A DNA stretch of 33,831 bases from Clostridiales bacterium (GCA_012520645.1 JAAYNV010000061.1:1-33831), one strand, 5' to 3'. Shown: positions 19,529-28,955, counted from the first letter of the stretch. Numbers and translations are program-made. The notes: generated by a model from the sequence alone, not told the origin.

Positions 19529-19573
19529 ATGCGTAACGGCAAAATGAAAATCTGACTAGTATGAGGTGATGAC

Positions 19574-20848
19574 ATGATTAAGAAAGAAATGATTGCTATG
19601 CTGTTAGCAGGCGGACAGGGAAGCAGGCTTGGCGTACTGACCTCTAAGGTAGCCAAACCGGCAGTAGCTTTTGGCGGAAAGTACAGAATTGTTGATTTCC
19701 CGCTGAGTAACTGTATCAATTCCGGAGTGGATACGGTTGGGGTACTGACGCAGTATCAGCCGCTTCGACTTAATACGCATATCGGAATCGGTATTCCCTG
19801 GGATCTTGACAGAAATATCGGAGGTGTCACAGTGCTTCCTCCATATGAGAAGAGTACGAGCAGTGAATGGTATACCGGAACGGCAAATGCAATTTACCAG
19901 AATATTGATTATATGGAAACTTATAATCCGGAGTATGTGCTCATTCTTTCCGGTGATCATATTTACAAAATGGATTATGAGGTAATGCTTGATTTTCATA
20001 AGGCAAATAATGCAGAGGTTACCATTGCGGCAATGCCGGTTCCTATGGAAGAGGCAAAGCGGTTCGGAATCGTGATTACGGACGATAAGCGTAAGATCAT
20101 TGATTTCGAAGAGAAACCGGAAAATCCGCGCAGTAATCTGGCGTCTATGGGAATTTACATATTTAACTGGAAAACCTTAAAGGAAGCTCTTCTGGCCAAC
20201 GCAGAACAGCCGGGACTGGACTTTGGTAAGCATATCATTCCTCATTGCCATGCGGAAGGAAAGCCTTTGTACGCTTATGAGTATAACGGCTATTGGAAAG
20301 ATGTCGGAACCCTGCATTCCTACTGGGAAGCGAATATGGAACTGATTGATCTTGTTCCGGAGTTCAATTTGTATGAGGAATACTGGAAGATCTATACCAA
20401 GAGCGATATTCTGCCGCCGCAGTATATTGCTGATACGAGTGCGGTATCCGGCAGCATTATCGGAGAGGGCAGCAATATTTACGGAGAGGTATACAATTCG
20501 GTAATCGGCTGTGATGTTACGATTGGTGAGGGAACCGTAGTCAGGGATTCCATCATCATGAATCATACAACGATCGGAAAGAATGGTTCCGTCATAAAAG
20601 GAATTATTGCCGAGAATGTAGAGATCGGAGATTATGTAAAACTGGGTGAGGGCGAAGAAGCGGAGAATGATACTGCTCCTCACATTTATAATCACGGGTT
20701 GGTGACGATCGGAGAAAAGACAAATATACCGGACGGTATTACCATAGGAAAGAATACCGTGGTCTTTGGCAAGACAACGGAAGCAGATTATGAGAATGCT
20801 TATCTTGCAAGCGGAAAATCATTAATTAAGGCAGGTGACGAGGCATGA
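19574..20848 (+). CDS. glgC: Glucose-1-phosphate adenylyltransferase, catalytic subunit
   Basis: Makes ADP-glucose from glucose 1-phosphate and ATP, the committed step of bacterial glycogen synthesis. The 424-residue protein has the nucleotidyltransferase start [20 protein letters not shown], substrate segments [23 protein letters not shown] and [11 protein letters not shown], the FEEKPENP site, and YWKDVGT. A C-terminal left-handed beta-helix shows hexapeptide-like repeats (about 290-400). It precedes glgD with a four-base overlap, matching the GlgC/GlgD heteromeric enzyme of Firmicutes. GAGGTGAT (19563-19570) is the ribosome site. Confidence 0.97.
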   Translation: MIKKEMIAMLLAGGQGSRLGVLTSKVAKPAVAFGGKYRIVDFPLSNCINSGVDTVGVLTQYQPLRLNTHIGIGIPWDLDRNIGGVTVLPPYEKSTSSEWYTGTANAIYQNIDYMETYNPEYVLILSGDHIYKMDYEVMLDFHKANNAEVTIAAMPVPMEEAKRFGIVITDDKRKIIDFEEKPENPRSNLASMGIYIFNWKTLKEALLANAEQPGLDFGKHIIPHCHAEGKPLYAYEYNGYWKDVGTLHSYWEANMELIDLVPEFNLYEEYWKIYTKSDILPPQYIADTSAVSGSIIGEGSNIYGEVYNSVIGCDVTIGEGTVVRDSIIMNHTTIGKNGSVIKGIIAENVEIGDYVKLGEGEEAENDTAPHIYNHGLVTIGEKTNIPDGITIGKNTVVFGKTTEADYENAYLASGKSLIKAGDEA

Positions 20849-21963
20849 GAGCAATCGGAATTATTTTAGCAGGCGGTAATAATCACAGAATGAAGGAATT
20901 GTCCCAGAAACGGGCGATTGCAGCGATGCCGATCGCAGGAAGTTATCGGAGTATTGATTTTGCGCTGAGCAATATGTCCAATTCCCATATTCAGAAGGTG
21001 GGAGTTTTTACACAGTATAATGCCCGCAGTTTAAATGAGCATTTGAGTTCCTCCAAATGGTGGGATTTTGGACGCAAGCAGGGAGGACTTTATGTATTCA
21101 CACCGACGGTGACTGCGGAGAACAGCAACTGGTATCGCGGAACTGCGGATGCTATTTATCAGAATCTTTCGTTCTTAAAAAGCAGCCATGAGCCGTATGT
21201 TGTGATCGCATCCGGTGACTGTGTCTATAAGATGGATTACAATAAGCTGTTGGAATATCACATCGCGAAAAAGGCAGATATTACACTCGTATGCAAGGGC
21301 ATGCCGGCAAGTGCCAATATGGAGCGCTTTGGTACGATCAAGATGAATGAGGAATGCCGGATTGAAGAATTTGAGGAAAAACCCATTGTGGCAAAATCCA
21401 ATACGGTGTCCTGCGGTATTTATGTGATCCGCCGCCGTCAGCTGATCGAGCTGATTGAGCGCTGTGCAGAGGAAGACAGAACGGACTTTGTAAAGGACAT
21501 TCTGATCCGTTATAAGGACATGAAGGGAATTTACGGATACAAGATTAAAGAATACTGGAGCAATATTGCAACGGTGGAGGATTATTTCCGTACGAATATG
21601 GATTTCCTGAAACCGGAGATCAGAGATTATTTCTTCCGCCAGTATCCGGATATTTATTCCAAGGTGGATGATCTCCCGCCGGCAAAATATAATGCCGGAG
21701 CCAGAATTAAAAACAGCCTGATATCCAGCGGATGTATTGTTAACGGTAATGTGGAAAATTCCGTAATCTTTAAAAAGACCTTTATCGGTAATAACTGTGT
21801 GATTAAGAACTCTATCATTTTGAATGATGTTTATATCGGTGATAATACTCACATTGAGAATTGTATTGTGGAAAGCCGCGATACGATCCGGGCGAATTCC
21901 TATCATGTAGGAGAGGATGGCATCAAGATTGTGGTGGAGAAGAATGAAAGGTATATTCTTTAA
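20845..21963 (+). CDS. glgD: Glucose-1-phosphate adenylyltransferase subunit GlgD
   Basis: GlgC paralogue of 372 residues that pairs with GlgC and boosts its activity in Firmicutes (family knowledge). The start has the degenerate nucleotidyltransferase motif [20 protein letters not shown] in place of GGQGSRL, as expected for GlgD, which is mainly regulatory. The segments [14 protein letters not shown] and [12 protein letters not shown] follow; the catalytic-type Asp is kept here. The C-terminus has beta-helix repeats. Overlap with glgC (ATGA, 20845-20848) implies coupled translation. No clear terminator is seen in the 75 bases before spoVG. Confidence 0.95.
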   Translation: MRAIGIILAGGNNHRMKELSQKRAIAAMPIAGSYRSIDFALSNMSNSHIQKVGVFTQYNARSLNEHLSSSKWWDFGRKQGGLYVFTPTVTAENSNWYRGTADAIYQNLSFLKSSHEPYVVIASGDCVYKMDYNKLLEYHIAKKADITLVCKGMPASANMERFGTIKMNEECRIEEFEEKPIVAKSNTVSCGIYVIRRRQLIELIERCAEEDRTDFVKDILIRYKDMKGIYGYKIKEYWSNIATVEDYFRTNMDFLKPEIRDYFFRQYPDIYSKVDDLPPAKYNAGARIKNSLISSGCIVNGNVENSVIFKKTFIGNNCVIKNSIILNDVYIGDNTHIENCIVESRDTIRANSYHVGEDGIKIVVEKNERYIL

Positions 21964-22038
21964 AGATAAAAAAGCAGGGATGTGGAAAATCTCTGTCCCG
22001 GCAAGCAATATAGAATCGACTAGAAGGGGGAAACTTAA

Positions 22039-22314
22039 GTGAAAATTACGGATGTACGTGTCAGAAAAATTACGAAAGAAGGAAAGATGAAGGCGATTGT
22101 CTCCATTACACTGGATGATGAATTTGTGGTACATGATATCAAAGTGATCGAAGGTGAAAAGGGTTTGTTTATCGCTATGCCGAGTAAGAAGGCAACGGAT
22201 GGAGAATATCGTGATATTGCCCATCCGATCAATTCGGAAACACGTGATACGATTCAGAAAATGATTCTGGCAAGCTATGAGAAGGCGCTTACGGAACCGG
22301 AAGAATCCGTATAA
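22039..22314 (+). CDS. spoVG: SpoVG-family regulator
   Basis: A 91-residue site-specific DNA/RNA-binding protein linked to septation and sporulation control. It carries the family-defining start [11 protein letters not shown], the core [25 protein letters not shown] and the basic DNA-binding segment near [12 protein letters not shown]. The start codon is GTG 22039 behind GAAGGGGG. In Bacillus spoVG is transcribed by sigma H; I could not find a sigma H promoter of good spacing in the 75-base gap, so read-through from glgD or another promoter type is possible. Confidence 0.96.
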   Translation: MKITDVRVRKITKEGKMKAIVSITLDDEFVVHDIKVIEGEKGLFIAMPSKKATDGEYRDIAHPINSETRDTIQKMILASYEKALTEPEESV

Positions 22315-22344
22315 GATCAAAAAGAAAAATGTGGGTATGCGATG

Positions 22345-22374
22345 AAGGCAGAGGTGTTGTTTCACCTCTGCCTT
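22345..22374 (+). terminator. Strong hairpin after spoVG, overlapping the pth promoter
   Basis: A perfect 12-bp stem (22345-22356 and 22363-22374) has the 6-base loop TTGTTT. There is no T-run on its 3' side, so termination would be inefficient; it may act as a terminator, an mRNA end-stabiliser or a regulatory structure. Its loop is also the -35 box of a promoter for pth. Confidence 0.6.
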
Positions 22375-22386
22375 ATGTGCTATAAT
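22357..22386 (+). promoter_or_regulatory. Promoter of pth-mfd with -35 box in a hairpin loop
   Basis: TTGTTT (22357-22362) and a perfect TATAAT (22381-22386, extended by TG at 22377-22378... TGC) are separated by 18 bases. The start codon of pth is at 22473. The -35 box coincides with the loop of the strong hairpin in the preceding entry. Confidence 0.6.
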
Positions 22387-22472
22387 GGGCGGACAGGGCA
22401 GTCGGATTAGGGGTGTATCATTTCGGTGATTCGGTCAATCGGTGTTTTATTGAGGACAAGGAGTAAAAGAAA

Positions 22473-23042
22473 ATGTTTATTATTGCAGGGCTTGGCAATC
22501 CGGGTAAAGATTATGAGAATACAAGGCATAACGCAGGTTTTGACGTCATAGATGTAATAGCAGAGGAAAATGGGATCGGAATGCTTGAAAAGAAGCATAA
22601 GGCAGTGATCGGCAAGGGCTATATTGACGGTCAGAAGGTCATTCTGGCAAAGCCGCAGACTTTTATGAATCTGAGCGGTGAGAGTATTCGTGAGTTGGTC
22701 GATTATTATAAGATTGATGAGGAGACGGAGCTGATTGTCATTTACGATGATATCAGTCTGAATGTGGGACAGCTTCGTATCCGGAAAAAAGGAAGTGCCG
22801 GCGGACACAACGGTATCAAAAATATTATTGCACATTTGGGACATGATACTTTTTTACGGATCAAGGTAGGAGTCGGAGAAAAGCCAAAGGGCTTCGATCT
22901 TGCGGATTACGTACTTGGACATTTTACACAGGATGAGCAGAAGGTGATGGCGGAGAGCGGAAAGAAGGCAGCGGAGGCGGTAAAGCTGATGCTTCTGGAT
23001 CAAACGGATGCTGCCATGAATTTATATAATAAGAAAGCGTAG
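22473..23042 (+). CDS. pth: Peptidyl-tRNA hydrolase
   Basis: Frees tRNA from peptidyl-tRNA that drops off the ribosome. The 189-residue product has the catalytic residues N9, H19 and D92, with the motifs GLGNPGKDYENTRHNAGF, KPQTFMNLSGES and YDDISLNVGQLRIRKKGSAGGHNGIK. It matches normal family length and is followed 10 bases later by mfd, the pth-mfd order common in Firmicutes. Confidence 0.97.
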   Translation: MFIIAGLGNPGKDYENTRHNAGFDVIDVIAEENGIGMLEKKHKAVIGKGYIDGQKVILAKPQTFMNLSGESIRELVDYYKIDEETELIVIYDDISLNVGQLRIRKKGSAGGHNGIKNIIAHLGHDTFLRIKVGVGEKPKGFDLADYVLGHFTQDEQKVMAESGKKAAEAVKLMLLDQTDAAMNLYNKKA

Positions 23043-23052
23043 GTTGTACAGC

Positions 23053-23886
23053 ATGAGAGCTTTGACGGCACCGCTTAAGGATCTTGCGGGTTATGAGGAG
23101 ATGCTTAAGCAGTTACAGACACAGCATACGGTACTGGCATTGTCCGGCTGTGTGGATTCCCAGAAACTGCATATGGTATATGGACTTGGAGAGGGTTTTG
23201 CATGTAAACTGATTGTGACCTTCAGCGATCTGCGAGCAAGGGAAATTTATGAGGATTATAAACTTTATGACAGAAATGTCATGTTGTTTCCGGCAAAGGA
23301 TCTGATCTTTTATCAGGCGGATGTTCATGGAAACCAGCTTACGACACAGCGCATAAAATGTTTACGGCGCATTCTGGAGGGAAGACCGGTTACGGTCGTT
23401 ACGACATTTTCAGCATTAATGGCACCGCAGATACCGCTTTCGGTGCTGCGTGACAGTGTGGTTTCCATACAGAAAAGAGGAACGGTAAACGAAGCGGACC
23501 TGGCGGCAAGTCTGGTTGCGATGGGATATGAAAAGAATTATCAGGTTGAGGCACCGGGACAGTTTTCGATTCGGGGCGGTATCGTGGATATTTTTGATCT
23601 GACGGAGGAAAATCCCTATCGTATAGAGCTTTGGGGAGAGGAAGTAGATTCCATCCGAAGCTTCGATATTCTGAGCCAGCGTTCGGTAGAGAAGCTGGAA
23701 TCGGTTCAGATCTATCCGGCAACGGAACTGGTGCTGAACCGGGAGAAGCTGGAAACGGGCATGAAGCGGATTGAAGCGGAAACAAAGCGGACGGTCAAGA
23801 AGTTTAAAGAACAGTTTAAGACAGAAGAGGCTCATAGGCTGCAGACTCAGGTAAAGCAGCTTGTGGAAGAGGTGTTCGAGTTTTAG
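23053..23886 (+). CDS. mfd: Transcription-repair coupling factor, N-terminal part (ends at in-frame TAG)
   Basis: These 277 codons carry the UvrB-like N-terminal half of Mfd. It has the D1a/D2/D1b region, with DLIFYQADVHGNQLTTQRIKC and QVEAPGQFSIRGGIVDIFDLTEENPYRIELWGEEVDSIRSFD as landmarks in order. UvrA binds domain D2 here. The frame meets TAG at 23884-23886, and the next codons continue in the same frame as the rest of Mfd. Both parts together give about 1,180 residues, the expected Mfd length. TAG ends other genes in the window (atpA, prs), so reassignment is not suggested. ATG 23053 fits the AGG at 23041 better than TTG 23044. Confidence 0.9.
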   Translation: MRALTAPLKDLAGYEEMLKQLQTQHTVLALSGCVDSQKLHMVYGLGEGFACKLIVTFSDLRAREIYEDYKLYDRNVMLFPAKDLIFYQADVHGNQLTTQRIKCLRRILEGRPVTVVTTFSALMAPQIPLSVLRDSVVSIQKRGTVNEADLAASLVAMGYEKNYQVEAPGQFSIRGGIVDIFDLTEENPYRIELWGEEVDSIRSFDILSQRSVEKLESVQIYPATELVLNREKLETGMKRIEAETKRTVKKFKEQFKTEEAHRLQTQVKQLVEEVFEF

Positions 23887-23889
23887 TCG

Positions 23890-26586
23890 ATGGTGAATCT
23901 GGAAGGGTATGTCCGGTACTTTTATGAGGATGTGGTTTCTTTCCTGGAGCTTTTTAAAGAGCGCAGAACGGTGATTTTTCTGGATGAGCCTTCCAGGATC
24001 CGGGAGCATGCGGATGCGGTGGAACTGGAATTTCGGGAAAGTATGATGAACCGTGCAGAAAAGGGGTATATTCTGCCGGGGCAGATGGATCTGCTCTATT
24101 CGGTGGAAGAGACAAAAGCCGGATTATTGAAATATCCGGTCGTGACGCTTTCGGCCATTGATATGAAGGATTCGATTGTCAAACCAGAGGCGCGTTATGA
24201 TATAATGGCAAAATCCATGCCTTCTTATAACAGCAGTTTTGAGATGCTGCTAAAGGATCTGAAGCGGTACAAGAAAAACGGCTTTCGCATTCTGTTACTG
24301 TCCGGTTCCAGAACCCGCGCAAAGCGTCTGGCAGATGATCTGACGCAGCAGGAAGTTACAGCATTTTACAGCGAAGATCCGATGCGGGAGCTGGCCCCCG
24401 GAGAAGTTATGATCTGCTATGGACATGTTTTGCGTGGCTTTGAATATCCGCTTTTAAAATTTGTTGTTATTTCCGAGAGCGATATTTTTGGAGCGGAAAA
24501 GAAAAAGAAGAAAAAGAAAAAGCGCTACGAGGGACAAAAGATCAATGATTTTAATGATCTGAAGGTAGGAGACTATGTGGTGCATGAAACGCACGGTCTT
24601 GGCATTTACCGGGGAATCGAGAAGGTGGAGGTCGAGAAGGTCGTCAAGGATTATATGAAGATCGAATACCGGGATGGCGGCAATTTGTATGTGCTTGCAA
24701 CCGGTTTTGATGTTATTCAGAAATATGCCTCGGCAGATGCGGCGAAGAAGCCGAAGATCAACAAGCTGGGCACGCAGGAGTGGAGCCGGACGAAAGCGAG
24801 GGTCAAAGGTGCGGTATCCGAAATCGCACAGGATCTCGTGCGTCTGTATGCGGTCAGACAGGAAAAGAGCGGTTATGCGTTCGGAAAAGACACGGTCTGG
24901 CAGCGGGAGTTTGAGGAGATGTTTCCGTATGAGGAGACGGCAGATCAGGCATCAGCGATTGAAGCTACAAAGAAGGATATGGAGAGCCATAAGATTATGG
25001 ACCGTCTGGTCTGCGGAGATGTGGGATACGGGAAGACCGAGGTGGCGATCCGCGCCGCCTTTAAGGCAGTGCAGGACGGAAAGCAGGTTGTATTTTTGGT
25101 ACCGACTACAATCCTGGCGCAGCAGCACTATAACACCTTTGTGCAGCGTATGAAGGATTTTCCGATCCGGGTGGATCTGATGTCCCGCTTTAAGACCCCT
25201 GCGGAACAGAAGAAGACACTGGAAGCATTGAAAAAGGGACTTTGTGATATTGTGATCGGTACGCACAGGGTACTGTCCAAGGATATGCAGTTTAAGGATC
25301 TCGGGCTTTTGATTATTGATGAGGAACAGCGTTTTGGTGTGGCACATAAGGAAAAGATCAAAAAACTCAGGGAAAATGTGGACGTATTGACTCTGACGGC
25401 AACGCCGATTCCGAGAACACTGCATATGAGTCTGGTCGGTATCCGGGATATGAGTGTGTTGGAAGAGCCTCCAAACGACCGTATGCCGATTCAGACCTAT
25501 GTTATGGAATATAACGAAGAAATGGTGCGTGAGGCAATCGTCCGGGAGTTGTCAAGAGGCGGGCAGGTTTATTATGTCTATAACCGTGTAAACAACATTG
25601 GGGATATTGCGGCAGGCATCCAGAAACTTGTGCCGGAAGCAAATGTGGCGTTTGCCCATGGTCAGATGAAGGAGCGGGAATTAGAGCGCATTATGTATGA
25701 TTTTATCAGTGGAGAGATTGATGTGCTGGTATCCACGACGATCATCGAAACCGGACTGGATATTTCGAATGCCAATACGATGATTATTCATGATTCGGAC
25801 AATATGGGGCTCTCCCAGCTCTATCAGCTCCGCGGACGTGTCGGGCGCTCCAACCGGACAGCTTATGCCTTCTTGATGTACAAACGTGATAAGATGTTGA
25901 AAGAGGTGGCAGAAAAGAGGCTGCAGGCTATCCGTGAATTTACGGATCTTGGCAGCGGCTTTAAAATTGCCATGCGGGATCTGGAAATTCGTGGAGCCGG
26001 AAATCTTCTCGGCACAAGCCAGAGCGGTCACATGGAGGCGGTCGGCTATGACCTTTACTGCAAGATGTTAAATGAGGAGGTCAAGAAGCTAAAGGGCATT
26101 CAGACGGTGGAGGATTTTGGTACGACGGTGGATCTGGATGTGGATGCCTTTATTCCACCTTCTTATATTGTCAATGAGGTACAGAAACTGGATATTTACA
26201 AGCGTATTGCCGGGATTGAGAACCAGACAGAGTGCGAGGATATGCGGGAGGAACTGATGGACCGTTTCGGTGAGATTCCAAAGTCGGTGGAAAACCTGTT
26301 GCGCATTTCCCTGATCCGTGTAGCGGCGCACAGACTGTATGTGACGGAATTAAAGGGAAGAAATGGTGAAATCATTCTTACAATGAAGGAGGATGCAAGG
26401 ATTCTTGTGGATAAGATTCCGATTTTACTGGAGGCAAGTGGAAACCGGCTGAAATTTTCTGCAAAGGGAGTTCCTGTATTTACCTTCCGTTATCAGAAAT
26501 ATGGTGTGGTAGAGAAGGATGCGGAGCTGCTTATGGGGCTTGTGGAGGAACTGGTCGGACAGATGCAGATGCTTATAAAAGAATAG
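23890..26586 (+). CDS. mfd: Transcription-repair coupling factor, C-terminal translocase part
   Basis: Continues the mfd frame three bases after the TAG and has all the motor parts. The RNA polymerase interaction domain has YVVHETHGLGIYRGI and IEYRDGGNLYVLA (about residues 220-275). The RecG-like SF2 translocase has Walker A GDVGYGKTEVAIRAA (about 376-384), DEEQRFGV (about 476), TATPIPRTLHMS, and QLRGRVGRSNRTAYAF. The C-terminal D7 has VDAFIPPSYIVNEVQKL. An eight-lysine run (about 207-214) is a basic linker. If translated from ATG 23890 alone it would lack UvrA-binding D2. A GGAAGAGGTG about 15 bases upstream is a poor ribosome site. See findings for interpretation. Confidence 0.95.
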   Translation: MVNLEGYVRYFYEDVVSFLELFKERRTVIFLDEPSRIREHADAVELEFRESMMNRAEKGYILPGQMDLLYSVEETKAGLLKYPVVTLSAIDMKDSIVKPEARYDIMAKSMPSYNSSFEMLLKDLKRYKKNGFRILLLSGSRTRAKRLADDLTQQEVTAFYSEDPMRELAPGEVMICYGHVLRGFEYPLLKFVVISESDIFGAEKKKKKKKKRYEGQKINDFNDLKVGDYVVHETHGLGIYRGIEKVEVEKVVKDYMKIEYRDGGNLYVLATGFDVIQKYASADAAKKPKINKLGTQEWSRTKARVKGAVSEIAQDLVRLYAVRQEKSGYAFGKDTVWQREFEEMFPYEETADQASAIEATKKDMESHKIMDRLVCGDVGYGKTEVAIRAAFKAVQDGKQVVFLVPTTILAQQHYNTFVQRMKDFPIRVDLMSRFKTPAEQKKTLEALKKGLCDIVIGTHRVLSKDMQFKDLGLLIIDEEQRFGVAHKEKIKKLRENVDVLTLTATPIPRTLHMSLVGIRDMSVLEEPPNDRMPIQTYVMEYNEEMVREAIVRELSRGGQVYYVYNRVNNIGDIAAGIQKLVPEANVAFAHGQMKERELERIMYDFISGEIDVLVSTTIIETGLDISNANTMIIHDSDNMGLSQLYQLRGRVGRSNRTAYAFLMYKRDKMLKEVAEKRLQAIREFTDLGSGFKIAMRDLEIRGAGNLLGTSQSGHMEAVGYDLYCKMLNEEVKKLKGIQTVEDFGTTVDLDVDAFIPPSYIVNEVQKLDIYKRIAGIENQTECEDMREELMDRFGEIPKSVENLLRISLIRVAAHRLYVTELKGRNGEIILTMKEDARILVDKIPILLEASGNRLKFSAKGVPVFTFRYQKYGVVEKDAELLMGLVEELVGQMQMLIKE

Positions 26587-26606
26587 AGACTGTGAGTCTT
26601 TCGGGG

Positions 26607-26655
26607 CAGGGCAGGAGAAAAGTATGTATAGGCTTTTCTCCTGCCCTGTTTTCCT
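26607..26655 (+). terminator. Rho-independent terminator after mfd
   Basis: A 16-bp stem (26607-26622 and 26633-26648), GC-rich at the base with a 10-base loop, is followed by TTTT. A smaller stem CTGTCC/GGACAG (26654-26670) lies immediately after. No clear promoter was found in the remaining 120 bases before the PTS gene. Confidence 0.85.
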
Positions 26656-26794
26656 GTCCGGACTGGACAGCAAAGGAGGAAAGAAACTCTGCTTTCGGAT
26701 GAATTTTCTGTGATAAAAATGGTATGAAAAATGGAAAAAAGGGGATGAATAGGTATAGAAAAAATGAAAACTCGGAACAAAAAGGAGAGCAGGG

Positions 26795-28375
26795 ATGAAG
26801 GATAAAATTTTTGGCGTTTTGCAGCGTGTCGGACGTTCGTTTATGCTGCCGATCGCAATTCTGCCGGTTGCAGGTCTTTTTCTTGGAATCGGCGGGTTGT
26901 TTACAAACGAAACGATGCTTGACGCATATGGACTTTCAGGGGTACTGGGAGCGGGAACCTTTTTGCATTCCGTCCTGACAGTCATGAGCCGGGCGGGTGA
27001 CATTGTATTTGCCAATCTGCCAATTCTGTTTGCCATGGGAGTAGCAATCGGCATGGCAAAGCGGGAAAAAGAAGTGGCAGCATTGTCAGCAGCAATTGCC
27101 TTTTTTATTATGCATGCATCCATCGGAGCCATGATTGATCTGCATGGCGGAGCAGAGGCATTGTTGGCAGGTGCGGCTGCCAATGTACTTGGCATCACTT
27201 CCCTGCAGATGGGCGTATTTGGTGGAATTATCGTGGGGCTGGGTGTGGCGGCACTTCACAATCGGTTTTATAAGATTGAGCTGCCGCAGGTGTTATCCTT
27301 TTTTGGCGGAACACGGTTCGTACCAATCATCAGTGCCATTGTGTTTTTGATTGTCGGTATCCTCATGTTTTATCTCTGGCCGCCGGTGCAGAGCGGTATT
27401 TACAAGGTTGGTGATGTAGTGTTAAGTTCCGGTTATGCTGGAACCTGGGTGTATGGTCTGATGGAACGGGCGCTCATTCCGTTCGGACTGCATCATGTGT
27501 TCTACCTGCCGTTCTGGCAGACTGCAGTAGGAGGAACTGCCATAGTGAACGGACAGCTCATTGAGGGGGCGCAGAATATTTTCTTTGCAGAGCTTGCGCC
27601 ACCCGGAATCGAACGGTTTAGTGTGGAAGCCACCAGATTTATGACCGGAAAATTTCCACTCATGATATTTGGTCTGCCGGGAGCGGCATTTGCCATGTAC
27701 AGACAGGCAAAACCGGAAAAGAGAAAACAGGTAGGAGGTCTTCTGCTTTCTGCGGCATTAACCTCTGTGCTGACCGGTATTACGGAGCCGCTGGAATTTA
27801 CGTTTTTGTTTGTGGCGCCATTATTGTATGTCATTCACTGTATTTTTGCGGGAACCGCCTATATGCTTATGCATATTCTGGAGGTAGGGGTAGGAATGAC
27901 TTTCTCCGGCGGTTTGATCGATCTGTTTTTATTCGGTATCATGCAGGGAAATGCCAAGACGAACTGGGTTTCTATCCTGCCGGTAGGAGCCGTTTACTTT
28001 GCAGTATATTATTTCCTGTTTGGTTTTCTGATACGCAAATTTGATTATAAAACGCCGGGACGGGAAGAAGGAGATGCGGATGTGAAGCTCTATACAAGGG
28101 CAGATGTGGAGAAAGAAAAGGCTTCCGGCAGTCATGCTGCTGTATCGGGAGGAGAGACGGCAGATCAGGTATCCCCGCTTATTGTAAAAGGGCTTGGCGG
28201 TACAGATAACATCAGCGATGTGGACTGCTGTGCAACGAGACTTCGAACGACCGTAAAGGATGCCGGAAAGGTAAATGAAGCCGCATTAAATGCCAGCGGT
28301 GCCAGAGGGATTATCAAAAAAAGGAAACGGGGTACAGGTCATTTACGGACCGAAGGTGACGGTGATCAAATCTAA
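26795..28375 (+). CDS. PTS glucose/GlcNAc-type permease, EIIC and EIIB part (frameshifted)
   Basis: Membrane permease and phosphocarrier that takes up and phosphorylates a hexose. The EIIC domain (about residues 1-420) starts VGRSFMLPIAILPVAGLFLG and contains GLHHVFYLPFW, GKFPLMIFGLPGAAFAMY and GITEPLEFTFLFVAPLLYVIH, all signatures of the Glc superfamily. EIIB (about 450-525) has DVDCCATRLRTTV; the phosphorylated cysteine should be Cys479. After RGIIKK the frame is lost in an A7 run (28316-28322) and the remaining 18 residues are out-of-frame. The sugar (glucose, GlcNAc or glucosamine) cannot be set from sequence alone. AAAGGAGAG precedes ATG 26795. Confidence 0.9.
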   Translation: MKDKIFGVLQRVGRSFMLPIAILPVAGLFLGIGGLFTNETMLDAYGLSGVLGAGTFLHSVLTVMSRAGDIVFANLPILFAMGVAIGMAKREKEVAALSAAIAFFIMHASIGAMIDLHGGAEALLAGAAANVLGITSLQMGVFGGIIVGLGVAALHNRFYKIELPQVLSFFGGTRFVPIISAIVFLIVGILMFYLWPPVQSGIYKVGDVVLSSGYAGTWVYGLMERALIPFGLHHVFYLPFWQTAVGGTAIVNGQLIEGAQNIFFAELAPPGIERFSVEATRFMTGKFPLMIFGLPGAAFAMYRQAKPEKRKQVGGLLLSAALTSVLTGITEPLEFTFLFVAPLLYVIHCIFAGTAYMLMHILEVGVGMTFSGGLIDLFLFGIMQGNAKTNWVSILPVGAVYFAVYYFLFGFLIRKFDYKTPGREEGDADVKLYTRADVEKEKASGSHAAVSGGETADQVSPLIVKGLGGTDNISDVDCCATRLRTTVKDAGKVNEAALNASGARGIIKKRKRGTGHLRTEGDGDQI

Positions 28376-28955
28376 TCTGGAAGATTTTCTGGCATCTCCG
28401 GCAGCAGAAAAGATCATGGGAGAGTTAGAGCAGGAAGCATCGGACGATACACTGTCCGGGGTGCCTGTGCAGAAAGAACGGATGGTACAGAAGAGTACTG
28501 CAGAGGATAACCGTATTGCAGCTCCCATGAACGGAACGGCAATTCCCCTGTCTGAGGTGGAAGACGGTGTCTTTTCGGAAAAGATGCTGGGGGACGGTGC
28601 TGCCATTGAGCCGGAGGACGGAAGGATGTATGCACCTTTTGACGGTGTAGTGGACATGGTTTTTGAAACGAAGCATGCCATTGGACTGCACAATGAACAG
28701 GGAACCGAACTTTTAATCCACATGGGAATCGATACGGTGAAACTGGAAGGGAAATACTTTGAGGTAAAAGTTAAGGACGGTGATCCGGTGAAGAAGGGTG
28801 AGCTGCTTTGCGTGATGGACCTGGACGGAATTTGCAAAGAGGGCTTCCGTACCGTTACGCCGGTGATCGTGACGAATACAGAACAATATGAGCGGATCAC
28901 GCTGGAAAAGGAAGGGAAGATTCAGGCGGGAGAGATATTCCTTGACGTAGTATGA
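28290..28955 (+). CDS. PTS permease, EIIB end and EIIA domain (3' part after frameshift)
   Basis: This frame picks up the same permease after the A7 run. From about 28320 it reads GNGVQVIYGPKVTVIKSNLEDFL, the normal end of EIIB, then a linker. A complete EIIA(Glc) domain follows, with IAAPMNGTAIPL, DGRMYAPFDGVVDMVF, KHAIGLH and LLIHMGIDTVKLEG. The last of these holds the phospho-accepting histidine. The first 10 or so residues of this frame (from ATG 28290) are spurious. With one A less, 26795-28955 would encode a single EIICBA of about 719 residues. The two parts are one broken gene unless recoding or slippage joins them. Confidence 0.85.
   Translation: MPAVPEGLSKKGNGVQVIYGPKVTVIKSNLEDFLASPAAEKIMGELEQEASDDTLSGVPVQKERMVQKSTAEDNRIAAPMNGTAIPLSEVEDGVFSEKMLGDGAAIEPEDGRMYAPFDGVVDMVFETKHAIGLHNEQGTELLIHMGIDTVKLEGKYFEVKVKDGDPVKKGELLCVMDLDGICKEGFRTVTPVIVTNTEQYERITLEKEGKIQAGEIFLDVV

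Noticed and set aside
21964..22038. Sigma H promoter for spoVG
   Set aside because: Candidate AGGGAT/GGAAAAT and GAAT elements have spacings far from the sigma H consensus.
21175..22365. 396-codon open frame on the minus strand
   Set aside because: It is antisense to glgD and spoVG, both with firm family matches; its composition is that of a shadow frame.
23884..23886. TAG reassignment or pyrrolysine-type recoding in mfd
   Set aside because: TAG terminates other intact genes here (atpA, prs) and Mfd has no known recoded residue.
24496..24525. A-rich run in mfd as a slippage site
   Set aside because: The run is interrupted by G every few bases, keeps frame, and encodes a basic linker of the kind seen in other Mfd proteins.
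28316..28322. Programmed -1 frameshift at the A7 run
   Set aside because: A -1 slip leads to the wrong frame; restoring EIIBA needs +1 or loss of one A.
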